A DNA stretch of 6,720 bases from Actinomycetota bacterium (GCA_009698045.1 WLRE01000075.1:1-6720); one strand, 5' to 3'; shown: positions 1 through 5,434, numbered from the stretch's first letter. The notes: generated by a model not told the origin, from the sequence alone. A program made the numbers and translations.

Positions 1-327
1 AAGAAAAGTAGAGATTGCGTTACCAAAATGACGTGCAATCAAGTCATAGATGAGTGCGCCAATAAGTAGACCGATGGCAGAAGGTGCGATAGACATCGCA
101 AAGATAAATTCGAAGGCGTGAAGGAATGAAACCCAAAAAACGCGGTCATGAATTAAATTTTGATAATTTTCAAGGCCAATCCATTCAGGTTTCCCGATGC
201 CTTGCCAGCTATTGAAGCTGAGATAAATATTGTAGAGAAATGAACCGCCGACGAGAGTGCCAAATGCTGCAACTCCAGGAAGCGCGTACCAGTAGTACTG
301 CTTAGTCTGCTGAACCTGGGTACTCAA
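1..327 (-). CDS. Sugar ABC transporter permease, MalF-like (partial, C-terminus beyond the window)
   Basis: This is the N-terminal 109 codons of an inner-membrane permease of a CUT1-type carbohydrate ABC importer; the rest lies beyond the left edge. The first hydrophobic segment spans residues 14-36 and ends in the typical LSFNSW stretch. The family pattern WIGLENYQNL follows at 49-58, then DRVFW at 61-65 and the start of a second membrane segment at about 70-94. The start is taken as TTG at 327: an in-frame TAG lies four codons upstream, and an AGGA ribosome binding site lies 7 bases before the TTG. It is the second gene of the operon, 132 bases after the solute-binding protein gene, and should form the membrane channel with a second permease and an ATPase that are not visible here. 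The family call is strong; the sugar transported cannot be told. Confidence 0.88.
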   Translation of the reverse strand, partial: MSTQVQQTKQYYWYALPGVAAFGTLVGGSFLYNIYLSFNSWQGIGKPEWIGLENYQNLIHDRVFWVSFLHAFEFIFAMSIAPSAIGLLIGALIYDLIARHFGNAISTFL

Positions 328-373
328 TGGGTTTTCCTATTCATCGCAATTCATTGACCCTCATCGTAGTTGA

Positions 374-414
374 AGTGGGGCTGGTTCTATCAAATGCCTA
401 GATCCAACCCCACT
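374..414 (-). promoter_or_regulatory. Long stem-loop between binding-protein and permease genes
   Basis: Read as the minus-strand transcript, a 16-base arm (414-399, starting AGUGGGGUUGG) pairs with 389-374 (ending CCAGCCCCACU) around a 9-base loop. All positions pair, counting one G-U, except a single A-A mismatch. It begins 45 bases after the binding-protein stop codon. No U-run follows on either strand, so it is not a textbook intrinsic terminator. Hairpins at this place in sugar ABC operons (the malE-malF gap is the known case) protect the upstream mRNA and lower downstream expression, giving more binding protein than permease. That role is inferred here. Confidence 0.75.
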
Positions 415-459
415 CCGTTTACTACTGGGGTATTACTTGCCTATAACCGAAGTTAAAGG

Positions 460-1752
460 TTATGCCTTTGGACGTCCGGTGTTATAGAACGATCCGGTTG
501 CCTTCATATACGCATCTACATCGCCACTTGCAAGAAGCGCTGTTCCGTTTGATAGGAGGATGTCGTAGTAACCAGGTACAGGCCAGTCAGGGTACATAGC
601 CAAAGCGTTCTTCTTCACAATTTGACCAAATGGTGCGGCGGTCAAGATTGCTGCTGGGTTAGCAATAGCTTCTTCATCTGCAAAGAGTGGAAGTCCACCA
701 GCGTTACCAAGATAGTTCTGGTACTTCTTGGAGAGAACCATGTTGATGAATTCAGCAGCAAGATCTTTATTCTTTGACTTTGTTGGAATTACAAACAAGT
801 TACCAGCAGATCCAACTGAAAGTGTTCCTGGAAGAACGAACTTTCCGTACTTGAATGTAGTGATCTTTGTCTGCATATCGCCATCGAGCCAAGATCCGCC
901 GATTTCCATCGCAGCCTTGCCTGATTGGAATGCAGGTGTTGCTTCTTCGTCAACCTTTACGCCAGAAACGTTCTCTGGAAGGTATCCAGCCTTCTGCCAA
1001 GCAACAAGCTTGGTCGCAGCCCACTTGATGTTTGCATCTGTGGTTGCATCGATTGGCTTGCCCTTAAACAATTGGAATGAGTTAATCCAAGTTTGATTAG
1101 CGCGTGATACTGCTAGTGCATAGACATTGTGAACAGTTTGGTATCCAGCGCCACCCATAGAAAGAGGTGTAACACCAGCTGCCTTGAAGGTTGCCATAGC
1201 AGCCTCAAGTTGAGCCATTGTTGTAGGTACCTTTACGTTGTTCTTAGCGAAAATATCCTTGTTGTAGAACACGGATACGTATTCACCATATGAAGGAACT
1301 CCATAAAGCTTGCCTGTTCCCATGAGTCCCTTAGAGTCATATTGACCGTAAAGCGAGACCGAGGAAGGAAGGTTCCAGTTGTACTTCTTTGAATAAGGTG
1401 TGAGGTCTGTGAGTAGACCAGCCTTTGATGCGAGGCCGGCAGTTCCGTTGCCCTTGTTGTATTCAGTGATATCTGGTGCAGCATTTGAGTTAAGGATCTG
1501 TGCGCCAGTGTTATTCATAACTTCGAATGTCTTGAGTTGGAACTTCACATTGAGCTCAGGGTGAGCCTTCTTGAATTCCTTAAGTGCTACAGCCCATGTC
1601 TGGCCTGTAGGTGTGTTGTCCTTTGAGTACCACCAGATGTTGAAGGTCTTCTTCGACGCCGCTGGTGCTGATGCAAGAGTTGAGGTTGTAACGAAAGCCG
1701 CTGCAACTACTACAGCAAGAACGCGTACACCCTTCTTGTTCACTAGCTTCAT
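460..1752 (-). CDS. Extracellular sugar-binding protein of an ABC importer (family 1 solute-binding protein)
   Basis: This is a 430-residue CUT1-type solute-binding protein that captures a carbohydrate outside the membrane and delivers it to the permease encoded downstream. An export signal is clear: basic n-region KLVNKKGVR, hydrophobic core at about 11-27, and a probable signal-peptidase site near APA/A (residues 29-32). The mature part begins KKTFNIWWYSKD, the usual first strand of the family. Further family-typical stretches are APDITEYNKGNG, YGVPSYGEYVSVFYNKDIF, FQSGKAAMEIGGSW and NKDLAAEFINMVLSKKYQNYLG. I chose the ATG at 1752 over the GTG at 1806 because it is preceded by AAAGGGA and begins the signal peptide, while the GTG start lies inside the operator. 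The protein contains no cysteine at all, so it has no lipoprotein anchor, which is unusual for a Gram-positive binding protein. The sugar specificity is unknown. Confidence 0.92.
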   Translation of the reverse strand: MKLVNKKGVRVLAVVVAAAFVTTSTLASAPAASKKTFNIWWYSKDNTPTGQTWAVALKEFKKAHPELNVKFQLKTFEVMNNTGAQILNSNAAPDITEYNKGNGTAGLASKAGLLTDLTPYSKKYNWNLPSSVSLYGQYDSKGLMGTGKLYGVPSYGEYVSVFYNKDIFAKNNVKVPTTMAQLEAAMATFKAAGVTPLSMGGAGYQTVHNVYALAVSRANQTWINSFQLFKGKPIDATTDANIKWAATKLVAWQKAGYLPENVSGVKVDEEATPAFQSGKAAMEIGGSWLDGDMQTKITTFKYGKFVLPGTLSVGSAGNLFVIPTKSKNKDLAAEFINMVLSKKYQNYLGNAGGLPLFADEEAIANPAAILTAAPFGQIVKKNALAMYPDWPVPGYYDILLSNGTALLASGDVDAYMKATGSFYNTGRPKA

Positions 1753-1756
1753 AGTT

Positions 1757-1763
1757 TCCCTTT
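1757..1763 (-). promoter_or_regulatory. Ribosome binding site deciding the binding-protein start
   Basis: AAAGGGA on the minus strand lies four bases (AACT) before the ATG at 1752. It supports this ATG rather than the in-frame GTG 54 bases upstream. Confidence 0.7.
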
Positions 1764-1796
1764 CAGGAGAGTTTGAACCCCAATTTTTTGGAGTTT

Positions 1797-1816
1797 TTGT
1801 CGACACGCGTCGACAA
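1797..1816. promoter_or_regulatory. Operator O1: 20-bp palindrome, likely LacI-family binding site
   Basis: TTGTCGACACGCGTCGACAA is made of two perfect 8-base inverted arms (TTGTCGAC / GTCGACAA) around ACGC, with the symmetry axis on a central CpG. LacI/GalR proteins typically bind palindromes of about this length with a central CpG, into which the hinge-helix leucine inserts. The site begins 8 bases downstream of the -10 box proposed for the binding-protein gene, so it covers about +1 to +20 of that transcript. A repressor bound here would block initiation. That the neighbouring lacI product is the ligand is inferred from position. Confidence 0.8.
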
Positions 1817-1824
1817 GTAGTGAT

Positions 1825-1853
1825 AACTTAGCCCTGCTTGATTGGGTCGGCAA
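1825..1853 (-). promoter_or_regulatory. Promoter of the sugar transporter operon
   Basis: On the minus strand a -35 box TTGCCG (1853-1848, 4 of 6 consensus) is followed after exactly 17 bases by TAAGTT (1830-1825, fitting TANNNT). The start point would fall near 1817-1818, leaving a leader of about 65 bases before the ATG at 1752. The promoter is bracketed by operator O1 immediately downstream and O2 immediately upstream. This is a motif match only, without transcript data. Confidence 0.55.
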
Positions 1854-1854
1854 G

Positions 1855-1874
1855 GCGTCGACACGCATAGATAA
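1855..1874. promoter_or_regulatory. Operator O2: degenerate second copy of the palindrome
   Basis: GCGTCGACACGCATAGATAA matches operator O1 at 15 of 20 positions without a gap, including the block GTCGACACGC. The left half-site is well kept and the right half is degenerate, so binding should be weaker. It lies one base upstream of the -35 box of the transporter promoter and 24 bases before the lacI ATG, and overlaps a weak TAGATA -10 candidate for lacI. Centre-to-centre distance to O1 is 58 bp. Occupancy here could give lacI autoregulation or cooperative repression; this is inference. Confidence 0.55.
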
Positions 1875-1897
1875 AGATTGTGATAGAAACGTTATAT

Positions 1898-2914
1898 ATG
1901 GCAACCCGAGCTGAAGTCGCAAAATTAGCGGGCGTATCCGCAAGCACTGTCTCATATGCCTTGAGCGGGGATCGCTCAATAAAAGAGGAGACTCGCAAGC
2001 GTGTGCTCAAAGCGGTTGCACAACTCAACTATCGCCCCCACTTTGCGGCTGGCGCGCTAGCGGGAGGTAAGAGCAAAACATTGGCCCTGCTCTCCCCTTC
2101 GGGAGAATTCGGCATCGCCCTGATTGCACTCGAGTACATCAACGGGGCCTCTGCTGCGGCCCGAGACCGTGGCTACCACCTTGTAATTTGGCCCAGCCAA
2201 GAGAGCGAAATGTCTGAAATTCAAACATTTGCCGAATCGGGAATGATCAGCGGAGTTATCCTGATGGAGATCAAGTTCAAGGATGATCGCGTCGACTATC
2301 TCAAGAAGGCAAAAGTTCCATTTGCCATGATTGGACGTACCGAGAACCCAGGCAAGGATTCTTACGTCGACCGAGACTTTATCGCCGCAACTCAATTAGG
2401 AATTGATTACCTCCATACTCTGGGACACAAGAAGATTGCTTTCCTCACAACCGATCGCGCTATTGGTGTCGATACTCGTTTTAGTTCTGCGTTGCTCGAA
2501 GCAGCAAAGAAGAAGAAGATGACCGCTAACAAATTGCAAGTAGTGAATGAAGCCTCTTCAGGCCGAGATGCTTTCATCGAGCTCCATAAGAAGTATTCCG
2601 ATGTCACGGCGGTAGTTAGCCTCAATGACATTGCAACTCTAGGTTTCATTTCCGGTGCTAACGAATATGGAGTAAATATTCCCAAGGATCTATCGCTCAT
2701 CGCACTAGATACTCCTAAAAATCACATCGAAATGTCTTGGCCTCCACTCACGACGGTCAATCTTCCTGCCTATGAGATGGGCAGGGCTGCATCAAATATT
2801 CTGATTGACCAGATTGAGGGCAAGGAAAATAAGCAAAATCAGGAACTTCATGCCGGAGACCTTGTCATTCGAGGCACGACAGCCAAGGTGCGACCTCAAG
2901 CTAAGGGTAATTAA
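1898..2914 (+). CDS. LacI/GalR-family transcriptional repressor
   Basis: This 338-residue regulator has the complete family layout. The N-terminal helix-turn-helix is TRAEVAKLAGVSASTVSYALSG (residues 3-24), and the hinge region NYRPHFAAGALAGGKS (44-59) contains the leucine (L54) expected to insert into a central CpG. A periplasmic-binding-protein-like sugar sensor follows from about residue 60 to the end, with family stretches LGIDYLHTLGHKKIAFLT, GVNIPKDLSLIALD, PPLTTVNLPAYEMGRAA and LVIRGTTA. By alignment with LacI, the base-reading residues should be A15, S16 and Y20. The ATG at 1898 fits the usual family start; a GTG at 1880 would add six residues and lies six bases after a TAGATA sequence, so it remains possible. 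No good Shine-Dalgarno precedes either. It is divergent from the sugar transporter, with two operator-like palindromes between them, so it most likely represses that operon until a sugar binds. Confidence 0.93.
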   Translation: MATRAEVAKLAGVSASTVSYALSGDRSIKEETRKRVLKAVAQLNYRPHFAAGALAGGKSKTLALLSPSGEFGIALIALEYINGASAAARDRGYHLVIWPSQESEMSEIQTFAESGMISGVILMEIKFKDDRVDYLKKAKVPFAMIGRTENPGKDSYVDRDFIAATQLGIDYLHTLGHKKIAFLTTDRAIGVDTRFSSALLEAAKKKKMTANKLQVVNEASSGRDAFIELHKKYSDVTAVVSLNDIATLGFISGANEYGVNIPKDLSLIALDTPKNHIEMSWPPLTTVNLPAYEMGRAASNILIDQIEGKENKQNQELHAGDLVIRGTTAKVRPQAKGN

Positions 2915-2917
2915 GGC

Positions 2918-2923
2918 TATATT
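2918..2923 (+). promoter_or_regulatory. -10 box, possible leaderless promoter for the DUF4287-DUF1801 gene
   Basis: TATATT lies in the 17-base gap after lacI, with eight bases between it and the ATG at 2932. There is no Shine-Dalgarno in between, so a transcript starting at or beside the ATG would fit. No convincing -35 box is seen. Read-through from lacI is an equally good source of transcript. Confidence 0.4.
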
Positions 2924-2931
2924 CTTGGCTT

Positions 2932-3486
2932 ATGCCCCTCGATAAATCTGATCGCGAGTCATATTTTCCTGCCATTGAGAAGAAATATGGCGAGAGAATG
3001 TCGTACTGGTTTGCGGTCATGAAAGATCTCAAAGGCCAGAAATATCCCGAACAAGTGGCTTACTTACGCGAGAACTATGGATTCTCGCAAGCCCACGCTA
3101 ATGCCCTAGTGATGTACTCAAGAGGCTCAACTTCATCTAAACGCTTTGAAACTCCGAAAGATTACTTTGCAACCCTTGATGCAAAACAAGTCAAGACAGT
3201 GAAGGCAATTTTTAAGGCAATCACCTCAAAGTACCCAGATTTAGAACTCGTTATAGCTTGGAACCAACCGATGCTTCGCAGCGGGAAGGACTATATCTTC
3301 GGAGTTTCCGCTGCGACCAACCACATTCTTATGGCTCCCTTTAGCCAAGATGTGCTGGAAAAGTTTCGACCCAAAATGAAAGATCTTGATGTCAAGAAGA
3401 AGACGATTGGCGTGCCTAATGATTGGACTGTTGACGCTAAATTACTTCAGTCAATCGTCAAGGCGAGATTAGCTGAACTGAAATAA
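2932..3486 (+). CDS. DUF4287-DUF1801 two-domain protein
   Basis: This 184-residue, apparently soluble protein is of unknown function. Residues 8-65 resemble DUF4287: YFPAIEKKYG, the SYWFAVMKD helix, then YGFSQAHANALVMYSRG. Residues 75-184 resemble DUF1801 (the YdhG/Fra-like fold): a helical start YFATLDAKQVKTVKAIFKAI, the IAWNQPMLRSGKDYIF strands where relatives have a YGMP-type motif, and a C-terminal helix LLQSIVKARLAEL. DUF1801 includes the Bacillus frataxin-like protein Fra, but the residues important there are not evidently kept, so an iron role should not be assumed. It follows lacI by 17 bases and may share its transcript. Its TAA touches the stop codon of convergent uppP with no gap. 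A stand-alone DUF1801 protein is encoded on the other side of uppP. Confidence 0.8.
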   Translation: MPLDKSDRESYFPAIEKKYGERMSYWFAVMKDLKGQKYPEQVAYLRENYGFSQAHANALVMYSRGSTSSKRFETPKDYFATLDAKQVKTVKAIFKAITSKYPDLELVIAWNQPMLRSGKDYIFGVSAATNHILMAPFSQDVLEKFRPKMKDLDVKKKTIGVPNDWTVDAKLLQSIVKARLAELK

Positions 3487-4323
3487 TTAGGCGCTAATCG
3501 TTCCAGTTGCCAAAAGAATCATAACTGTTACGCCGAGCAGGATTCGATAGACAATAAATGGCATGAAACTTTTAGTAGCAACAAATTTAAGTAACCATGC
3601 GATAACTGCATAACCGATAACGAATGCGATAACGGTGGCTACAAATGTTTGTGAGAGTGAATAAACATTGGGCGCTGCGCTCGACGAGAGTGCATCCTTA
3701 AGCTGATACAAACCACTTCCAAATACCGCAGGCATGGCCAGCAAGAATGAATATCGAAGTGCCGCCTCTCGTGAATATCCGAGGAGACGTCCCATCGCGA
3801 TAGTCGCACCAGACCTTGAGACGCCAGGTATTAGAGCCATCGCTTGAGCAAACCCGTAGAGAATTCCATGAGGAGCGCTGAGTGAGGAGAGTTTTAACTC
3901 TCTCTTTCCAAAAGTATCTGCAATACCCAAGATAAGGCCAAAGCCTATGAGCATTGATGCAATCAGCCAGAGAGATCTGAAATTATCTTCAATAATGTTC
4001 TTGCCAAGAACTCCCAGAACAATAATAGGGATGCTGCCGATAATAATCAGCCAGCCCATTCGTGCTTGACCCTTTTCTTCTCCATACAATTTTCTGCGCA
4101 AAACAACTTGTTGAATCCAAGCGGAGAGAATCCGAACAATATCTTTTCTGAAGAAGATTAAAACCGCTAGTTCAGTTCCGATTTGCGTGATGGCGGTAAA
4201 GCGCGCACCTGGGTCTTTGGCAGAACCGAGGAATTCACCTGCTATGCGGATATGTGCGCTTGAAGAGATAGGAAGAAATTCAGTAAACCCTTGGATGATT
4301 CCCAAGATGATTGCATCAAACAT
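3487..4323 (-). CDS. uppP: Undecaprenyl-diphosphatase (BacA/UppP family)
   Basis: This polytopic membrane enzyme dephosphorylates undecaprenyl pyrophosphate to the monophosphate, recycling the lipid carrier for peptidoglycan and other envelope polymers; overproduction gives bacitracin resistance in known cases. The 278 residues match the usual length. The first catalytic region is QGFTEFLPISSSAH (11-24), fitting the (E/Q)XXXE motif with Q11 and E15, with H24 following. The second is PGVSRSGAT (166-174) with the conserved arginine R170. About seven hydrophobic segments are visible, including 91-107, 118-135 and the last at about 255-275. The ATG at 4323 is preceded by AGGGGAG four bases upstream, one of the few clear Shine-Dalgarno sequences here, and that sequence lies in a hairpin. 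The upstream DUF1801 gene is on the same strand 51 bases away, so co-transcription is possible. Confidence 0.96.
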   Translation of the reverse strand: MFDAIILGIIQGFTEFLPISSSAHIRIAGEFLGSAKDPGARFTAITQIGTELAVLIFFRKDIVRILSAWIQQVVLRRKLYGEEKGQARMGWLIIIGSIPIIVLGVLGKNIIEDNFRSLWLIASMLIGFGLILGIADTFGKRELKLSSLSAPHGILYGFAQAMALIPGVSRSGATIAMGRLLGYSREAALRYSFLLAMPAVFGSGLYQLKDALSSSAAPNVYSLSQTFVATVIAFVIGYAVIAWLLKFVATKSFMPFIVYRILLGVTVMILLATGTISA

Positions 4324-4327
4324 ATTT

Positions 4328-4353
4328 CTCCCCTAATAAACGCTTAAGGGGAG
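4328..4353 (-). promoter_or_regulatory. Hairpin sequestering the uppP ribosome binding site
   Basis: In the minus-strand transcript CUCCCCU (4353-4347) pairs perfectly over 7 bases with AGGGGAG (4334-4328), with a 12-base loop. The second arm is the Shine-Dalgarno of uppP, four bases from its ATG. Folding would mask ribosome entry and could tune uppP translation. There is no following U-run, so a terminator for the upstream gene is less likely. The pairing is seen; regulation is inferred. Confidence 0.55.
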
Positions 4354-4374
4354 TCTAACTGAGGGTATTGGCTT

Positions 4375-4725
4375 TTAGCCGAGAGCGAGTTTGGCTTTGA
4401 CGAGTTTTTTAACTTCACCCTTGAGTAGCGGCTGATCAATTGGCATCTGGAGTGCACCTTTTGTGGTCGGGTATTTCGCGCAGATATCTGGGTACTTTTC
4501 TAAGATAGAGCCGCTATAGGGGTAGTAACCAATGTGGTATTTATGAAACATCAAGCCTGCGACTTCGACTCCATCAACGACGAATGTGGGCATTCCATAT
4601 TTGATTACTTCTTTGGCGGTTGGAACAACTTCAAGAATCCGGGTGCGCATCTCAAGAAGTGTGCGCTTATGAGAAATCGGTGCGCTGGCGTAGTAATCCG
4701 CAACAGAATCCGGGATCTTCTTCAT
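4375..4725 (-). CDS. Stand-alone DUF1801 protein (YdhG/Fra-like)
   Basis: This 116-residue soluble protein is a typical full-length single-domain DUF1801 member. It shows the opening helices (DYYASAPISHKRTLLEMRTRI), the motif KYGMPTF at about 42-48, strands LMFHKYHIGYYPYSGS, and the characteristic TKGALQMPIDQPL before a lysine-rich final helix. Relatives include Escherichia coli YdhG and Bacillus subtilis Fra, the latter reported as a frataxin-like iron chaperone; iron handling here would be a guess. No Shine-Dalgarno precedes the ATG at 4725; instead TATTAT lies six bases before it, suggesting a leaderless transcript. It sits 43 bases after the DNA glycosylase gene and 51 before uppP on the same strand. 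A second DUF1801 domain is encoded on the other side of uppP. Confidence 0.88.
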   Translation of the reverse strand: MKKIPDSVADYYASAPISHKRTLLEMRTRILEVVPTAKEVIKYGMPTFVVDGVEVAGLMFHKYHIGYYPYSGSILEKYPDICAKYPTTKGALQMPIDQPLLKGEVKKLVKAKLALG

Positions 4726-4731
4726 AGGAAA

Positions 4732-4737
4732 ATAATA
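4732..4737 (-). promoter_or_regulatory. -10 box, likely leaderless promoter of the DUF1801 gene
   Basis: TATTAT on the minus strand is followed by TTTCCT and then the ATG at 4725. The six-base spacing would start the transcript at the start codon. No clear -35 box is visible at the expected distance, and there is no Shine-Dalgarno. Confidence 0.5.
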
Positions 4738-4768
4738 AGAGAAGGTTAGGAAAAATTCATCTTCAAAC

Positions 4769-5386
4769 TTAGGAAGCGCGCCAGCAGTACCAAGCTACGA
4801 CACTTCTCATTCCCACGAATTGTTCACCCAGTAGGTTCAGCGCCTTGGGTTTAATGGGCTCAGAGTTATTGTGGAGCACATCCCAACCACGTCTTACGGC
4901 GAGATCATCTACAGGCCAAACATCTAACCGACCAAGCTGAAAAATCAAAAACATCTCCACGGTCCAGCGCCCGATACCAAAGAGTGGAATAAGTTCGGCA
5001 ATAATCTCTTCATCGCTCAAGTAGGGAAAACGTCTAAAGTTAATATCTCCAGAGAGTGTGGCGCGTGTAAGTTCATCAAGCGTTCTTACCTTTGCGCCAG
5101 TAAGCCCCACAGATTGCAACTGCTTGAGTGAAAGCTTGCCGACTCGTGCTGGATTAATTGATCCACCACATTTAATCTTGAGTCTGTTGCCTATCGTGCG
5201 CGCTGCTGCGGTGCTTACTTGTTGAGCAATAACAGCTCGTACCAATGACTGATAGTGAGTCCCATCTGGCTTCTCCAGACCAAAAGTGCATGGCGCTAGA
5301 TTCTTAATTGCTGGTGCAAAAGCCGGATCAATCTTAGAAATTCTCCGCTTAATTGCTGCAAGTTCCTTCGCGCGAGACTCAGCCAT
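4769..5386 (-). CDS. DNA-3-methyladenine glycosylase, AlkA/MAG type (HhH-GPD family)
   Basis: This 205-residue base-excision repair enzyme removes alkylated purines such as 3-methyladenine from DNA. It shows the HhH-GPD order: YQSLVRAVIAQQVSTAAARTIGNRL (45-69), LSLKQLQSVGLTGAKVRTLDELT (85-107), the helix-hairpin-helix LFGIGRWTVEMFLIF (135-149), then the catalytic-site stretch WPVDDLAVRRG (157-167). D161 matches the catalytic aspartate of AlkA (D238). The end, MRSVVAWYCWR, is a common C-terminal signature of the group. It lacks the extra N-terminal domain of Escherichia coli AlkA and so resembles the shorter yeast-MAG-like form. I prefer the ATG at 5386 to the in-frame ATG at 5416, because TATACT with a matching -35 box lies six bases before it and would make the longer form untranscribed. 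The nitroreductase gene is divergent 48 bases away. Confidence 0.92.
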   Translation of the reverse strand: MAESRAKELAAIKRRISKIDPAFAPAIKNLAPCTFGLEKPDGTHYQSLVRAVIAQQVSTAAARTIGNRLKIKCGGSINPARVGKLSLKQLQSVGLTGAKVRTLDELTRATLSGDINFRRFPYLSDEEIIAELIPLFGIGRWTVEMFLIFQLGRLDVWPVDDLAVRRGWDVLHNNSEPIKPKALNLLGEQFVGMRSVVAWYCWRAS

Positions 5387-5392
5387 TTGGGA

Positions 5393-5420
5393 AGTATAGA
5401 AGTAGGCCAACCTCATTCAA
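5393..5420 (-). promoter_or_regulatory. Leaderless promoter of the DNA glycosylase gene
   Basis: On the minus strand TTGAAT (5420-5415, 4 of 6 to the -35 consensus) is followed after 16 bases by TATACT (5398-5393, 5 of 6 to TATAAT), then TCCCAA and the ATG at 5386. There is no Shine-Dalgarno between the -10 box and the ATG. Of the leaderless candidates in the window this has the best combined -35/-10 match. It overlaps the upstream in-frame ATG at 5416 and so decides the start. Confidence 0.6.
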
Positions 5421-5422
5421 GT

Positions 5423-5428
5423 TACTAT
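5423..5428 (+). promoter_or_regulatory. -10 box, likely leaderless promoter of the nitroreductase gene
   Basis: TACTAT is followed by CGACCT and the ATG at 5435, the same six-base geometry as for the glycosylase and DUF1801 genes. No clear -35 box is visible. It lies two bases from the -35 box of the opposing glycosylase promoter, so polymerase binding at the two should be mutually exclusive. Confidence 0.5.
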
Positions 5429-5434
5429 CGACCT

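Noticed and set aside
374..414. The stem-loop as an intrinsic terminator
   Set aside because: No U-run follows on either strand, and the downstream permease belongs to the same operon.
1233..1484. Minus-strand open frame overlapping the binding-protein gene in another frame
   Set aside because: It lies wholly inside a confident gene and has no recognisable features.
1753..1806. Extension of the binding protein to the GTG at 1806
   Set aside because: It would put 18 polar residues before the signal peptide, starts inside the operator, and ignores the AAAGGGA site before the ATG at 1752.
728..1831. Plus-strand open frames antisense to the binding-protein gene (728-1096 and 1571-1831)
   Set aside because: Their translations show no domain pattern and no ribosome binding site, and the opposite strand codes for a well-recognised protein throughout.
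1749..2700. Minus-strand open frames across the divergent region and lacI
   Set aside because: They overlap the operators or the lacI coding sequence and look like frame shadows.
4534..4749. Plus-strand open frame antisense to the DUF1801 gene
   Set aside because: The opposite strand encodes a clear DUF1801 protein; the antisense frame has no features.
5387..5434. Longer starts for both the glycosylase (ATG 5416) and the nitroreductase (TTG 5387)
   Set aside because: Both extensions run through the promoter boxes, lack ribosome binding sites, and add residues that do not match either family.
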